A stretch of DNA of 64,000 nucleotides, taken from assembly GCA_020205615.1 (NCBI GenBank), contig CM035151.1, positions 15,416,322-15,480,321 on the forward strand, read 5' to 3'. A program made the position numbers and the translations under genes. The notes below the pieces were generated by a model. It saw only the letters and a program-made list of their open reading frames with translations, ran no database searches and had not been told where the DNA came from. The first letter of the stretch is position 1; every line of letters starts with the position of its first letter. This DNA comes from Panax quinquefolius. Lineage: Eukaryota > Streptophyta > Magnoliopsida > Apiales > Araliaceae. Of this stretch, positions 9,891-21,860 are shown in pieces.

Positions 9891-11726
9891 ATGAGCTCTT
9901 TACGGTATGTCTGGAAACACCCAACAATTTCTCTGGTAGAGACCTGCAAAAACCTTAGAGAGATCAAGCAAATCCACACCCACATGCTCGTTAATGGCCT
10001 TCTCAACAACCCTGGCCTTCTAGGCCAATATGTTTCCTCCATTGCCCTCAAACACCCGAACTATATAGATTATTCTATTCAAGTCCTAGACCAATGTGAA
10101 AACCCAACTGTTTTTGCCTTGAATACAATGATAAGAACTCATTGCAAAAACTCAAAACCCTATAAAAGCTTTGATTTTTACAACAGAATTCTTAAATCTA
10201 ACCAAAATCTTTCACCTGACAATTACACATTCACGTTCTTGGTTCGGACTTGTGCGCAATTATTGGTTCGTGAGACAAGTTTGGCAGTTCATGCTTCTAT
10301 AATATAACATGGATTTGATCATGACCCGCATGTTCAAAGTAGTTTAGTTTACATGTTTGCTGAATTGGGTCTGTTGGGTTGTTCAAGAAAAATCTTTATG
10401 GAGATGTCTGAACCAGATTTGGTGACCCAGACTGCAATGGTTGGCGCTTGTGCAAAATCAGGTGATGTAGCTTTTGCGCGGGAGCTGTTTGATAAAATGC
10501 CTCAACGGGATCTTATTGCTTGGAACGCGATGATAGCAGGTTATGCTCAATCTGATAAGTAAGGGAAGCGTTAGATTTGTTTCACTTGATGCAAATGGAG
10601 GGTGTGAAGGTTAATGACATGTCCATTGTTTCCGTTTTATCAGCTTGCACTCACTTAGGTGCATTGGATCAAGGGAGATGGGCACACGCTTACATAGATA
10701 GATACAATCTAAGGATGACTGTGACACTTGGATCTGCACTAGTTGACATGTATGCAAAATGCGGGGACATGAATAAAGCCTTGGAAGTATTTTGGAATAT
10801 GAAAGAGAAGAATGTTTACACATGGACTAGTGCCATGGGAGGCCTAGCCATGAATGGATATGGTAAGAAGTGTCTTGAGCTTTTTTCTCTCATGAAACAG
10901 GAAGGGGTTGAGCCCAATGAGGTCACGTTTGTCTCGTTGTTGAGGGGTTGCAGCGTGGCTGGACTAGTGGAGGAAGGCCGTCAGCATTTTGAATCTATGA
11001 GAAGAGTGTATGGAATTGAACCTAGGGTCGAGCATTATGGATGCATGGTTGATTTATATGGCCGAGCCGGTCGCTTAGATGAAGCCTTCAAGTTTATAAA
11101 TAGCATGCCTATGAAGCCTCATGCTGGTGCTTGGGGAGCTCTTCTTTATGCGTGTAAAATCTATAAAAACATGGAACTGGGTGAACTTGCATCGAGAAAG
11201 ATATTAGAGCTAGAGGAGGACAACCATGGTGCTTATGTGCTCTTGTCGAATATATATGCTGATTCAAAAAATTGGGATAGGGTTGAAATAGTAAGACAGA
11301 CGATGAAGGCTAGAAGAGTCGCAAAGGTCCCGGGCTGTAGTGTTATAGAAGTAAATGGTGAAGTTCATGAATTCCTTGTTGGGGATAAATCCCACCCAAG
11401 GCAGACTGAAATTGAGGAAAAGATGGAAGAGATATCTCAAGGGTTAAAACTAGCAGGTTATATAGCTAACACTAATCCTGTTCTTTTTGACATAGAAGAA
11501 GAAGAGAAAGAGGATGCTATATGTAAACATAGCGAGCTTTGGGTTTGATCAGTCTGTTTAAATGAAGGTGTGGCTATTAGGATTGTTAAAAACCTACGTG
11601 TTTGCTGGGATTGCCATGTTGTAACAGAAATGATCTGAAATTTTTGATAGTGAAATCATTTTAAGGGATAGGAATAGGTTTCGCCATTTCAAAGATGGCG
11701 AGTGTTCATGTAATGGTTATTGGTGA
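9891..11726 (+). pseudogene. PLS-class, DYW-type pentatricopeptide repeat protein, pseudogene
   Basis: Intronless PPR gene, about 610 codons if unbroken. The likely start is the ATG at 9891 (MSSLRYVWKHPTISLVETCK). PLS motifs follow, for example MPQRDLIAWNAMIAGYAQ and LVDMYAKCGDMNKALEVF, then the E region (VEHYGCMVDLYGRAGRLDEA) and a DYW deaminase-like end with CWDCH and a terminal CSCNGYW before TGA at 11724. Family members edit C to U in plastid or mitochondrial RNA. Visible lesions: TAA at 10305 inside an otherwise continuous frame (SII*HGFD), a frameshift near 10560 (SDK*/REALDLF), a deletion with frameshift near 11535 that removes the residues after HSE, and another frameshift near 11633. 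These make it a pseudogene. The 5' flank is the chimeric RNP duplicate, so any transcript would use a borrowed promoter. An intact parent is presumably elsewhere. Confidence 0.85.
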
Positions 11727-12269
11727 ATAGATTATAGATGGAAAACTTGTTTTGACTTGGGATAATAATAAGCTCATGAGCTTGTCTAAATTATTTTCCT
11801 TTCCATCTTTGGTTCAAATTAAGTTGCATGATTTTTGGAGGGGAAACTTGCAAAAATCAGCCAGCCAGCCAACCTGCCATCATTTTACACAACTACCTTT
11901 TTGGTCTAAATTCTTCTTGTAGCTCTTTCTCAATATCTTGCTAAGATTTAACTGAACTTCATTTGAAGGAGGTATACTTTTTGGTACGTTTGAGTTCACG
12001 GTTCTAAGATTTTTCAAATATTCACTTGATAATTTAATCGCAGGTATATATAATTTTTAAAAACACTCAATTTTTATATAATTTAATTTAGGGATATAAA
12101 TCGATGACTTTATAATAATAATAACCTTAAATCAAACAAAAATGAATTATTATAATACACACGCTCATGATTTGTGCATCCGTAGATTAGATTTTTAAGA
12201 TCAAATTTATTTTGTATTTGAAATGATTTTAGATAAATTATCAATGTCAATCTTAAAAATGCTTTAACT

Positions 12270-12308
<39 letters not shown>

Positions 12309-12309
12309 G
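11727..12309. other. Intergenic region between PPR pseudogene and RNP gene
   Basis: AT-rich, no gene seen. It ends with a (TA)n microsatellite at about 12277-12306. The likely 3' flank of the PPR pseudogene occupies its start. Confidence 0.5.
12277..12306. repeat. (TA)n microsatellite
   Basis: About 15 TA units immediately upstream of the RNP promoter region. Confidence 0.9.
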
Positions 12310-12507
12310 AGAAGAAAGCCCATAAATAAATACAACATTTTGGAGGTTGGATTATCCGCCGATAAGTAGCCCAATATAAATTAAAGAATCTCTTTCCTCT
12401 CCCCTTATCCTCTCATCTCACTCTCCTAAAACCCTTCTCCCCCTTCTCCTTGTTCCTCTCTCCTTCAACGTTCCCTCTCTGAATCTTATATACAGATATA
12501 AGCAATA
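12310..12507 (+). promoter_or_regulatory. Promoter and CT-rich leader of the chloroplast RNP gene
   Basis: This segment is conserved in the duplicate at 9470. It contains TTGGATTATCC (its reverse strand reads GGATAA, an I-box-like light-regulatory core) and AGCCCA (TGGGCT on the other strand, a site II-like core), followed by a CT-rich leader and ATG at 12508. Motif identification is by eye; their function here is inferred. Confidence 0.45.
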
Positions 12508-15197
12508 ATGTCTTGTATAATGAAATCTACTTTATTGAAACCGCCTACTATGTCGATGCCAAATGGGTGCTTAATCTCATCACTCCCAGGACCAAATTTC
12601 ACCACCAAAAGCTTATCAAACCACTCATCATCTCTCTCAATCCCATTCAAACCCATTAAAATCCATCAATTCTCCTGCTCCTTTTCACTCCCCTCATTAT
12701 CTTTCTCTTTTACTCTCTTCAATAAACATAAAAAGTCCAATTTCCCATCTTTAATCGCTTTTGTTGCTGAAGACAACACAGCCGTCCTTGAAGAAGAAGA
12801 AGAACAAACAGGAGAGTTCGGCTGGGAAAATGAAGATTCTGATGGTGCTGCTGCTGAGGCTCAAGTATTGGACTGGGAAGGCGACGGTGAGAACGAGGGG
12901 ACCGTCGGAGATTCCGGAGAGAGCGCCGGCGATGAGGAGTATTCAGAGCCATCGGAGGATGCTAAGGTTTTTGTGGGAAATTTACCCTTTGATATCGATA
13001 GTGAGAAGTTGGCTCATCTTTTTGAGCAGGCTGGAGTTGTTGAGATTGCTGAGGTAATTTCTTTTTTTTAACCTTTTGATATAAAGTTTTCTTATGCTAT
13101 ATGGGTATTTTTCTATATTGGGTTTTGTGTTGCTATGTAGGTTATCTATAACAGGGAGACTGATCAGAGTAGGGGTTTCGGGTTTGTCACTATGAGTACC
13201 GTTGAAGAAGCTGAGAAGGCCGTGGATATATTCAATCGCTATGTAAGTTTTCTGTATATACTACTATGTTGTTTTTTGAATGAAATATATAGTTGTATCT
13301 TTTCTTCAGTTGAAATTGCTTTGAGAAACAACATGAAGTAGAAGTGATATGGCTCAATTTTCAATTCTTTTATAAAGTCTACTTCTCCCCCTTAATCAAC
13401 AAGGCCTCCTTTAAAAGAGGTGTCTTTAGCTCTTCCCCTTAAGTGATGTCGGCCTGATGGCAACAATGTGTGCCAGACTTTGGGAGAAGTATATTGTGCT
13501 TATAATAGATACATAAATGTCTATATCTGTTTTATTTGTTTAGGACCATTGATTTATGTAGTGTTTTCCCTTGTTATACTTAGTCACTCTGTCTCTAAAG
13601 AATGCTACAACAAGTAACCACAGGCATAAACTAGAACAAATTAATGTAGGTGATAGCTCTCTTTATTGAGTGTTCCTGACAAGCATGCTTTGAAGAATAA
13701 ATGAATCAGTATGATATGGGAGGATCCCTCTTGCTGAACTATTTGTACCAGCTCTCCTTATAAATCATCACTCCTAAGCGCCCTAAAGCCCTTCTCTTAT
13801 TGACACCGGCATTTATGTAAACTTATTAACCTAGTGGAAGATCTCAGGCTCTGCTTTCACTACTTCCAGTATGCTGAAAAATCAGTAGAGTTCCTCCCCT
13901 TTCGTAGCTTCCTTATAGCTCATACTTCCTAGTTGATCACTTGACAATTGACTGTACCCCAAATCTTTTTCACGGTGTAGAGTTTCGTCATTGCTTTATA
14001 GCTTCACTGCTTTATTTTCAATTTCAAATCCTAGTGGAAACGCTGTTAGTTATTATCAAAACTTTTGTGTAAACCTGTTAGGCTTCATTAGATTTTGTAG
14101 TTTTGTAACCCAGAATGCAATGGGCCAACCACAGGGTTCACGCAATAAAATTCACTACATTTTACTGAACCAAACCCCTTGGAGTTTGGGGATTGCCTTT
14201 TTAAGTGAAGTATATTTACTAGATTTCCGTGTCTTATTTTTGTTTCTTCTCTTTATTCGTTTATATAAGATGGGCTGACTGCAGTCTGTGCTATATATAA
14301 GCCTTTCTCATCCTTTGGACAAGGTAATGGATTCATTCTTTACAAGGTAAATCAATTTGGAAATGTGGTATCTATAGAATACAACCACTTGAAATTGCGC
14401 TTGTATTTTGTGTCTAATATATAAGAGTGCTATATAACAGATTTTGTCCATCTTTCAACCATTAAATGTTATGAACTATGGGCTTGTATCAAGTTATTTG
14501 AGAGCTCATTTTTGTTTCAAACAGGATGTAAATGGGAGGCTATTAACTGTAAACAAGGCTGCTCCAAAAGGAAGTAAGCCAGAACGTCAGCCCCGAGTGT
14601 TTGAACCAGCTAATAGAATTTATGTTGGTAACCTGCCATGGGATGTAGATGATGCCCGCCTTGAGCAGGTCTTTAGTGAACATGGTAAGGTACTGAGTGC
14701 ACGGGTAGTTTATGACAGGGAGTCGGCCCGATCACGAGGTTTCGGCTTTGTGACAATGTCGACTGAATCTGAACTGAATGATGCCATTGCTAACCTTGAT
14801 GGACAGGTAACACATATTTGCTGCTCTACATTGATTTAGATTTCTGAATTTTTTGTTTGTAGTAGGTTTGTATAATAAAAAGATTCAGCAGGAACGCGTA
14901 TTCTCAAAAGTCGATATACTTCATTTATGAAACTGATGAATACATGTTAAGAAATGTTTACAATTTTCATGATCAATTTGAATCCTTCCATTTCATTTTC
15001 ATGTAGCATATTGCTTATATAGAGAGCAAATAGAAGAAGGTTCACAAAAACTCATGAACCGTACGATAATTTTTTTTTAAAATTTTGTGTATCTGATTAA
15101 ATGTTATTGACTATCTTTGTTCATGATCTGGCAGAGTTTTAATGGGAGGGCAATCAGAGTTAATGTGGCTGAGGAAAGAAGACCAAGGCAGTACTGA
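12508..15197 (+). CDS. 31-kDa-type chloroplast ribonucleoprotein (CP31 family), 4 exons
   Basis: Exons 12508-13053, 13141-13242, 14525-14806 and 15135-15197, all GT-AG and in frame, give 330 aa. The first ~80 residues are Ser/Thr-rich and poor in acidic residues, as in a plastid transit peptide. An acidic segment follows ([17 protein letters not shown]...), then two RRMs. RRM1 has [12 protein letters not shown] (RNP2) and [18 protein letters not shown] (RNP1). RRM2 has [20 protein letters not shown] and [18 protein letters not shown], ending [12 protein letters not shown]. Transit peptide, acidic domain and twin RRMs are the order of CP31 proteins, which stabilise and help edit plastid mRNAs. 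Exon 1 ends within RRM1 and exon 2 completes it. The start was chosen because it precedes the transit-like region and is conserved in the upstream duplicate. It looks intact. Confidence 0.93.
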
Positions 15198-16488
15198 CTT
15201 CAATGAGGTGGAGAGTGGAGACTGCTGTAATGCTGTTGGTAGTTTATTCTATAGTGAGATTTGTAGTGGTTGCTTTTTGTTACCTCCAGTTGTTTGCTAG
15301 GGGGATATCAAATACATTTTACATTAGTTCATATAGCCTTGGATTTTGATTGCTAAAATATCTGGGTTTATGATTTTTGCTTTTAAAAATTGCAACATCT
15401 TTTGTTATTTTTGGATCTCTTCTCTTTCCCTTGGCTTGTGATATACTATATATTTTTGTTATATGAAGGCTGGTAACAACTTACCGTCGGTTGTGCACTG
15501 GTAAGCTTTTCAGATGTATTTGTATATAGCATGGCTGATGTTGTGAACATGAAGAGAGGAAGTTATGGTAAGATTTTATAGGATGCTGAGTTTGGTTTAG
15601 ACTAGAATGTCATTAATATGAGTTTGTTTTTGTCATTAACATGCGTTTATGATTTTTCTAGAGATTAAGAATATTTAGAAATATTTTGGAGTGTTTTCAT
15701 GTAAAATCCCAATGTAGCTTGCTGGACTTGACCTCCTAAATTTTGCTAGGGTCCCAATGTGTCTTTCTGGACTAAACCTCGTAAATTTTGATAGGGGTGA
15801 GTGACGGATGACTTTAAACAAGAATGTTGAAAGTTTAAGCCCATCCTTTATGGCTGCAGTTGGAAAATTAAACATTTACATTTTGGCAAAATCCACTACA
15901 AAGTACTCCAACATGCAAGTCACCAGACTGATCTTCACCAGACTGCTTCACCCTCTTAAAAGAATAAACAAGTAAGGTCAGCTCTGAAGTGGACCAGAAC
16001 ATCCAAGCTAAACAAGTACTATTTTTCTCCATATCTATAGCTTTAGATCTTTGGCTCCTTCTGTTTAGGGGGAAAAAACTTTTTTAGCATTGTCAGATAT
16101 TTTTTTTACAATTCCATATTTTGTGTATCGATTGCCAGCCAACTTCAGACTCGAGTATTGTCTAGTATAACCTACTTCTAATATGGAGAGTACAACTTTA
16201 TTTTATTTTTTTTATTTTAGACAATGAACAAATTCAATCACTCTATCACATTAAGCTTATGATCGCCAGCCAGCCAACCTCAGACTGTCTAATATAACGT
16301 ACTTCTAATATGGAGACTACAAGTGTACAACTTTATTTTTTCTTTTTATTTTACACAACAATGAACAAATTCAATCACTATCATTAAGCTTATGACCACT
16401 CAAAAACCTTGGTTCTTAAAGCAACACAATCAAGTTTAACACCGCTCACTAAAACATACTTCTCTAATGCAGCACAATAACCCCTGAC
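15198..16488. other. Intergenic region downstream of the RNP gene
   Basis: No gene seen. The first ~300 bp are the likely 3' UTR. A short imperfect tandem repeat of about 45 bp lies at roughly 15705-15800 (CCCAATGT...CTGGACT...CCT...AAATTTTG, twice), and a larger one at 16130-16397 is listed separately. Confidence 0.5.
16130..16397. repeat. Tandem duplication, ~131-135 bp unit, two copies
   Basis: GATTGCCAGCC at 16130 and GATCGCCAGCC at 16261 each start a unit running through CTTCTAATATGGAGA, a T-rich tract, AATGAACAAATTCAATCACT and AAGCTTATGA. The copies differ by small indels. Confidence 0.85.
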
Positions 16489-17131
16489 CAGTGTTTTAAA
16501 AATCTCTGTAGTCTCCCTGCCTAGGCGCTAGGCCCCCCTGGCGTGAGGCTCAAGGCGGCAAACAAATCTTTCCAAGAAATTACAGGGTCTAGGCGGAGAG
16601 TTTTTTTTTATTTTAATAACTACCCAAACCAGATCTTAATATATTTATTTTTCTAATTATTTATCATATTCATAATACAAGTTGTAACATATCAAATCAC
16701 AACAAGTGAACAATATCAAGTCAAAATAAATAATTTTATTATAGCTGTAATTTCTTGAACTTGTAACAACTTCAAATTATATAAATGTTGACACATTTGT
16801 AATATTTAGTTTAATTCAATATAATTCTTAAATTTATGTTTAGTTTCTTAAGTTTAATATTGAATTAAATTCTTGAAATTTTAAATTTTATGAATAAAAC
16901 TAATACGTTAAAAATATGTTTGAACTTTGAACAATTGCATGTTTGTGTTTAAAATTTGACATTAAGAATATGGATGTGTTTGAACTTTAAACAAATGTCT
17001 TTATTATTTTTATTATAGATTGTTTGTTTTATATTATTGTTTTGTTTGAATAAATATAAGATAAAATATTAAAATTGACTTCCGCCAAGGCCCCGCTTTG
17101 GCCCCCGGGCTGCCCACCTTTTAGAACATTG
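16489..17131. mobile_element. hAT-like MITE (643 bp) with 8-bp target duplication
   Basis: The ends are imperfect terminal inverted repeats: CAGTGTTTTAAAA at the left, and CAATGTTCTAAAA as the reverse complement of the right end. Flanking 8-mers CCCCTGAC (16481-16488) and ACCCTGAC (17132-17139) differ at one base, fitting an 8-bp hAT target-site duplication. Subterminal blocks are strikingly GC-rich (CCTAGGCGCTAGGCCCCCC at left, GGCCCCCGGGC at right) around a very AT-rich core. It has no coding capacity. The superfamily call rests on TSD length and the CAGTG-type end. Confidence 0.75.
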
Positions 17132-17156
17132 ACCCTGACTGGAAATCAAATTTATA

Positions 17157-17557
17157 CTCTCTCCGTCCCTAATTATTTGATATTTTAGAGATGGACACAA
17201 GAATTAAAAAACATTTAATATAGTACTCAATTGTCTATAATACCCTTAAATCATCATTTATCATAGTTATTCATACTCTCTCACACATTTTTTTAATAAT
17301 TATCTCCTTAAAAAACTCAAATATCTCATTTACTCATTGGTCTCTCTCCATCCATCCCCATAAAAAAGATAAAATTTAGAAATTATCTACTCTCTCCCTC
17401 AGTTTTGGAGAAAGAGTTAAAAGTATCAAAAAAAAAAGATAGAGTAATGAGGGGTAATTTTGGAAAAAAATGTCATTAATTCTCTTAGATTAAACAAACG
17501 TCAAATTAGGGACAAATGAAAAACACTAAAACGTCAAATAATTAGGGACGGAGGGAG
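17157..17557. mobile_element. Stowaway-like MITE (401 bp)
   Basis: Inverted ends CTCTCTCCGTCCCTAATTAT and CTCCCTCCGTCCCTAATTAT (the latter as reverse complement) extend to TTGA, flanked by TA on both sides (17155-17156, 17558-17559). This is the Stowaway/Tc1-mariner signature. The core is AT-rich and non-coding. It lies only 25 bp right of the hAT-like MITE. Confidence 0.88.
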
Positions 17558-18306
17558 TACTATATAAATTCGTCCACTTATTATATTCCTAAGTAGCAGG
17601 TGCATAACCCAAAATCAAAACCAAATTCTAACTCCATATGCCTTGGGTAAATGAATATTGTTTTTCTTCAGACAGACTCATAGCGCACAACATTTTCTTG
17701 GTTAAGCTCAATACACTTAAAGGCACTCAAAAATAAGTTTCAACAGAGCCATGGACACCACATTGCATATCCAAATCCGAATAACCCAGCAACTTAATAA
17801 ACTCAACACAAATAAATGCAGTAACCCAACACATCTAAACGTTCCACAGCAAAAACATGTTAACACCACAGTAGATATCCAAAACAACAAATATAGCTCA
17901 CTACCACAACTTCAGAAAAACATGTTAATACCACAGCTATTTTTGGTAATGACAACACAATGTACCACTTTTAATGCCATACTGTTTTGGTACAGACCTG
18001 CGGCTAATGAATAAACATTTCAGGAATACTCGCACATAGTTGCACACAAATACAAGCGTATATATATCAGCATTGGAAATCAGAAAAAGAAAAAGTATAT
18101 ATATATCAGCATTAGAAATCAGAAAAAGAAAAAGAAATGCTGGTAATAAGCAATTTAATAATTGAAACTCAATATCCAAAATCCCAATGTCAAAACCCTA
18201 ATCCATAAATTATTCAAATAAAACATCATAGTCATATCAAAAGACAAAATAACAACTTTAAACCAGTAAAAATTCAAGCTGCAAACACAAATTTTTCTAT
18301 TGCCAA
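17558..18306. other. Intergenic region / RPS16 3' flank
   Basis: No gene seen. It presumably includes the 3' UTR of RPS16. An imperfect ~36-bp tandem repeat (TATATATCAGCATTRGAAATC followed by AGAAAAAGAAAAAG) occurs twice at about 18061-18134. Confidence 0.5.
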
Positions 18307-18741
18307 TCAACGGTAAGATTTCTGGAACCTGGCACGAGCACCACGCCCACCGAACTTCTTTGGCTCGCATCGCCTGGGATCAGCAACAAGCAGAGTCCGG
18401 TCGTATCTTACGAGAATATCCTTGATTTCTTTCTTGGCCTGCTCGTCAACATATTTCTGATAATAGGCGACTAGGGCCTTAGAGATGGACTGGCGGATAG
18501 CGTAGATCTGGGAGGTGTGGCCTCCGCCTTTGACTCGGATTCTCATGTCCACGCCGGCGAAGCGGTGGCGACCCAATAGCAGGATAGGTTCGAAGGCCTT
18601 GTAGCGGAGGATTTCGGGCTGAATTAGCTCGATGGGGACTCCATTGATCTTGATAAGGCCGCGCCCGGTCTTGTAGTGGGTTACGGCTACGGCGGTCTTT
18701 TTGCGCCCGAAGCACTGGACTGAATCCTTTGGTGTCGCCAT
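18307..18741 (-). CDS. RPS16: 40S ribosomal protein S16 (uS9), cytosolic
   Basis: Single-exon, 144 aa, the usual length for this protein. It reads [60 protein letters not shown] and [19 protein letters not shown], ending in the C-terminal Arg-rich RFQKSYR tail that reaches toward the P-site tRNA in uS9 proteins. It is part of the small subunit head. The ATG at 18741 gives the conserved MATP N terminus. Telo-box and site II-like motifs lie upstream, as is common in plant ribosomal-protein genes. No lesions are seen, and GC content is higher than in its surroundings. Confidence 0.97.
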   Translation of the reverse strand: MATPKDSVQCFGRKKTAVAVTHYKTGRGLIKINGVPIELIQPEILRYKAFEPILLLGRHRFAGVDMRIRVKGGGHTSQIYAIRQSISKALVAYYQKYVDEQAKKEIKDILVRYDRTLLVADPRRCEPKKFGGRGARARFQKSYR

Positions 18742-18900
18742 GGCTATAAACTCCTCTCTCCTCCCTTTAAAATGAGGCTAGAAAAATGGAGAGCTTGTGC
18801 AGGGTTTTGGAGAAAGGAAAGATTATTATTAGGGTTATGAGTTTCGCAGTGATATCCCTAAGCCCGGATAAGTTTTAGTATCTTTTGGCCCAAACAGGCT
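18742..18900 (-). promoter_or_regulatory. RPS16 promoter with telo-box-like and site II-like motifs
   Basis: Read on the minus strand, 18829-18836 gives AACCCTAA (telo-box core) and 18887-18892 gives TGGGCC (site II core). This pairing is typical of plant ribosomal-protein and other growth-linked promoters. Positions relative to the transcription start are inferred. Confidence 0.55.
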
Positions 18901-20382
18901 CGATTGGTGTGTATCTTTTCCACAAATTTGATTGGTGTGTGTGAACTGTGAAGTTCATCATTAAGACCATCTTTTCACAAATTTGAAAATTTTATGACGA
19001 AATTAAAGTCATTTGAATTATTTATTATCTCACTACTATCTAGCAAGACATATTCTTAACTATGTAAGACAAATATAAAAGTCGGTATTTATCATTTCTC
19101 TTCAACATTTTCATAATATTAGATTTGGGTACTTGTTTAATATTAATAATTTTTAGAAATCTTCTTATTCACAATTCTACTTTAATCATCCCATTAGATT
19201 AATGATAAAATAGGTGAAAAGGTAAGATTGAATTATGAGTGTGTGACACTTTGTGGGTTTGTATATGTTTTTCGATAAACAAAACATTATGTAGCACATT
19301 TCTTGTTCGTTTGAGCAAAATTATGGATGAGCTATAACTCAAGGGGTGGGTGGATATAGTTTAGTAGGCTGCATATATATAAATAACTTTGTATAGTTAC
19401 TCTTCAAATTAAAAATTAACAAAGAAAAAAAAAACACAAAACTTGTCTTGAAGAAAGGTTTAAGGGGTTTTCCTCTGTCTTTTTGGGTCGTCCTTAAAAT
19501 TAATCCATGAAAAAAGTGTTGAGATTAAATATTAATGGTTTGGGAAGTCAAGACGGAGCTCACAAATTGTGACTATAGTCTATATAAGTATATATGTTTT
19601 TTGGATTCAGTAACTTCATGATAAATTAGTTGAGATTACCTCCCGATCTGTATGTCGACACTGTATCGATCAATTGACCAAAGTTAACTTCATATTTTAA
19701 TCGGTCTCATGTTTTCTAGCTAGTTTTAACACAAACCATAAACAAGAAAAGGTTAGCTGAAGAATTAAGTTGGTTTCACAATTGTCCATATTTGATCTGT
19801 ATTGTTCTTCCTAGTGTCAAGTTCTCTACCTGCCCAAAAGTCAAATAAATAAACAAATGACAATTACTTTGGATTGTCCAAATTTGATGACAAATGACGA
19901 GCGAATCATGGGAATTGCTTGGTGGAACTTTTGTCCATCATTATATAATACTATGAATATAGTAATCAAACTCGGCGAGTTATAAGCAAACGGGCGTTAT
20001 AATTTTGATTCATGCCATCTTGGTAAAATTTAATAACACATCAAAAATATATCAAAAGACTAATTTTAGTGTCTGAATTACTATTTCAATAAATAAAAGG
20101 GAACTGAAATTTTCACATAAAAAATTAATATCGAAACTCGTGTGAAAATTTGTGAAAATATCTATTTTATAAATAAAAAAACAAACAAAAACAAAACATT
20201 TCCGAAGTTGACTTGATCAAACAGCAGATTTTATAATATATAGTTAAAACTTGAAATGATTACAACGTATTCACCACACTAGCAAAATATGTAGACCAAT
20301 TACACACACCATCAAGTCGTTGGTAGTCCAATACATGTACCCAAATATAATATATATAATACAAAAAGATTTTTTTTCAAAA
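18901..20382. other. Intergenic region between RPS16 and the carboxylesterase cluster
   Basis: AT-rich, no gene or clear repeat seen. Short phrases resembling the CXE coding region (CTCGGCGAGTTATAAGCAAACGGG at about 19971) match 20608-20632 in the gene to the right, so part of 19.9-20.0 kb may be a fragment of a further CXE copy. Confidence 0.45.
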
Positions 20383-21343
20383 TTAGTGTAAAAGAAAAGA
20401 AGCCACACGTTTGACCATTTCTTTAGCATTCTCACTATCATGGTCAAAAAAATGGAAGCCATGGCCTTCCCCTTCCACCTCAAACAACTCCACATCCCCT
20501 CTCCATCCACTTTCTTTCACCGCATTGTAGTAATAAACCCCTCTTTCTCTGAGCTCATCCTTGGACGCAACACAAACAAGCAACCGCTGACACTGAATTC
20601 CGCACAATCTCGGCGCGTTATAAGCAAACGGGTTAATCATCGGGTTATCGATACCGCCCGGTGCCGATGGATAAACAAAATTCCAAGTATTATGCAAAAA
20701 CTCTTTATCATTACTAAAACTAGATTCTTTCCCAATTAGTTTTGACCCGCAAAAATAAGGATGAGATAAAAATACACCGTAAAATTTGATACTATCATGC
20801 AATTTTTCATTTTCAATAGTCGCCATGTTATGGGCGATATTAGCCCCGGCACTATCGCCACCTAAATAAACTCGGCTAAAATTGCCGTAACGAATCAACC
20901 ACGGGTCTTTTGACTCTCTTTGGCCGGTTTTGTTAACGGAATGTGACGCGACCCACCGGAGAGCGGCCCAACTGTCTTCATAAGCGGTTGGTAACGGGTT
21001 TTCTGGGGCTAACCGATACCGCAACGACTTTGGATTGAGAAACTATGGCATTGATGTAACGGTGGCAGAGGAATGAGAAGGCCGATTCAATTCAAAAGCC
21101 TCCGCCGTGAAAGTAGACTAAAACGGGAAGTTTTTGGTTTGCCAATGGTGAAATTTTTGGAAGGTATAGTCGAGCTGAAATATTTGGTGAAATCGCGATA
21201 TCTTTGGATGAAACGTTAGTGGTTGAGTGATCTAGGCATGGTGGAACATACGGCGAGCCTAGGAATCGTTCCACCGTGCCATCTGTATAGACCTTGAGGA
21301 CCGGTGGGAGCTCGGAGGCTACTTCTTTGGTGCCGGAAACCAT
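20383..21343 (-). pseudogene. Carboxylesterase (plant CXE, alpha/beta hydrolase fold), pseudogene 1
   Basis: About 318 codons, the normal size for plant class-I CXEs, intronless. It starts MVSGTKEVASELPPVLKVY. The oxyanion motif HGGG (VYFHGGGF), nucleophile elbow GGDSAGANIAHN, the Asp in SKDELRERG and the His in GEGHGF are all readable. Two lesions break it. A TGA at 21092-21094 replaces the Cys codon expected after HGGGF. About 50 bp further on, a deletion removes the VDY part of the usual VSVDYRLAPE and shifts frame (GTATCGGTTAGCCCC, resuming as RLAPENPLPTAYEDSWAAL). The family hydrolyses short-chain esters of secondary metabolites, and gibberellin and strigolactone receptors are related folds. 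It is in tandem with a second copy 0.5 kb away. Confidence 0.85.
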
Positions 21344-21860
21344 TTTAGCTAGTTAGAGAGAAATGTATCTGTGTGAATCTTAATGAAAGAGATTGATATA
21401 TATAGGGATTGAATTAGTGATGCTATGAATATTTTGGTTAGGTATGGTGTCACATTTTTATTAATTACTTTATAAATTGTGGTACGCGTTTAAATTATTT
21501 TATACAAATAGTATTATAAGTAGCTCAACAATATTTTTGGGCGTCGTCTGTTATGTTATGAGTAGTTTTCCGGGTTGAAGACTTGAGTTGAAGGCTCAAA
21601 TTAATATTAAGCCGGGCAGCCGCCAAAGTCGTCAAGAAATGGGTACAGATTAATAGAAAATGATCACCATCAGTATGATAGAATATGCAAATGATAAAAA
21701 CAATGCACGGCGGTTTCCGCGTTCTTCGCATGAATATTAGAATGAAAAAACAAATATGACATTACACGCAGTCGTCCCACTACCGTTAAAAGATGTATAT
21801 GTATAGCTACTAGACATTATGACATCGATCGATCGATCTCCCAACTCATTGATGATCACT
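21344..21860. other. Spacer between the two carboxylesterase pseudogenes
   Basis: About 520 bp, holding the 5' flank of pseudogene 1 and the 3' flank of pseudogene 2. ATATATA at about 21397-21404 could be the TATA box of pseudogene 1 (55-60 bp upstream of its ATG). GATCGATCGATC lies at 21826-21837. Nothing else is recognised. Confidence 0.4.

Noticed and set aside
12719..12952. Arg-rich 77-codon minus-strand frame
   Set aside because: Shadow of RNP exon 1, created by the acidic-domain codons.
21092..21094. Selenocysteine or programmed readthrough at the TGA after HGGGF
   Set aside because: Land plants lack selenoprotein synthesis, and a frameshifting deletion 50 bp further on shows the gene is simply broken.
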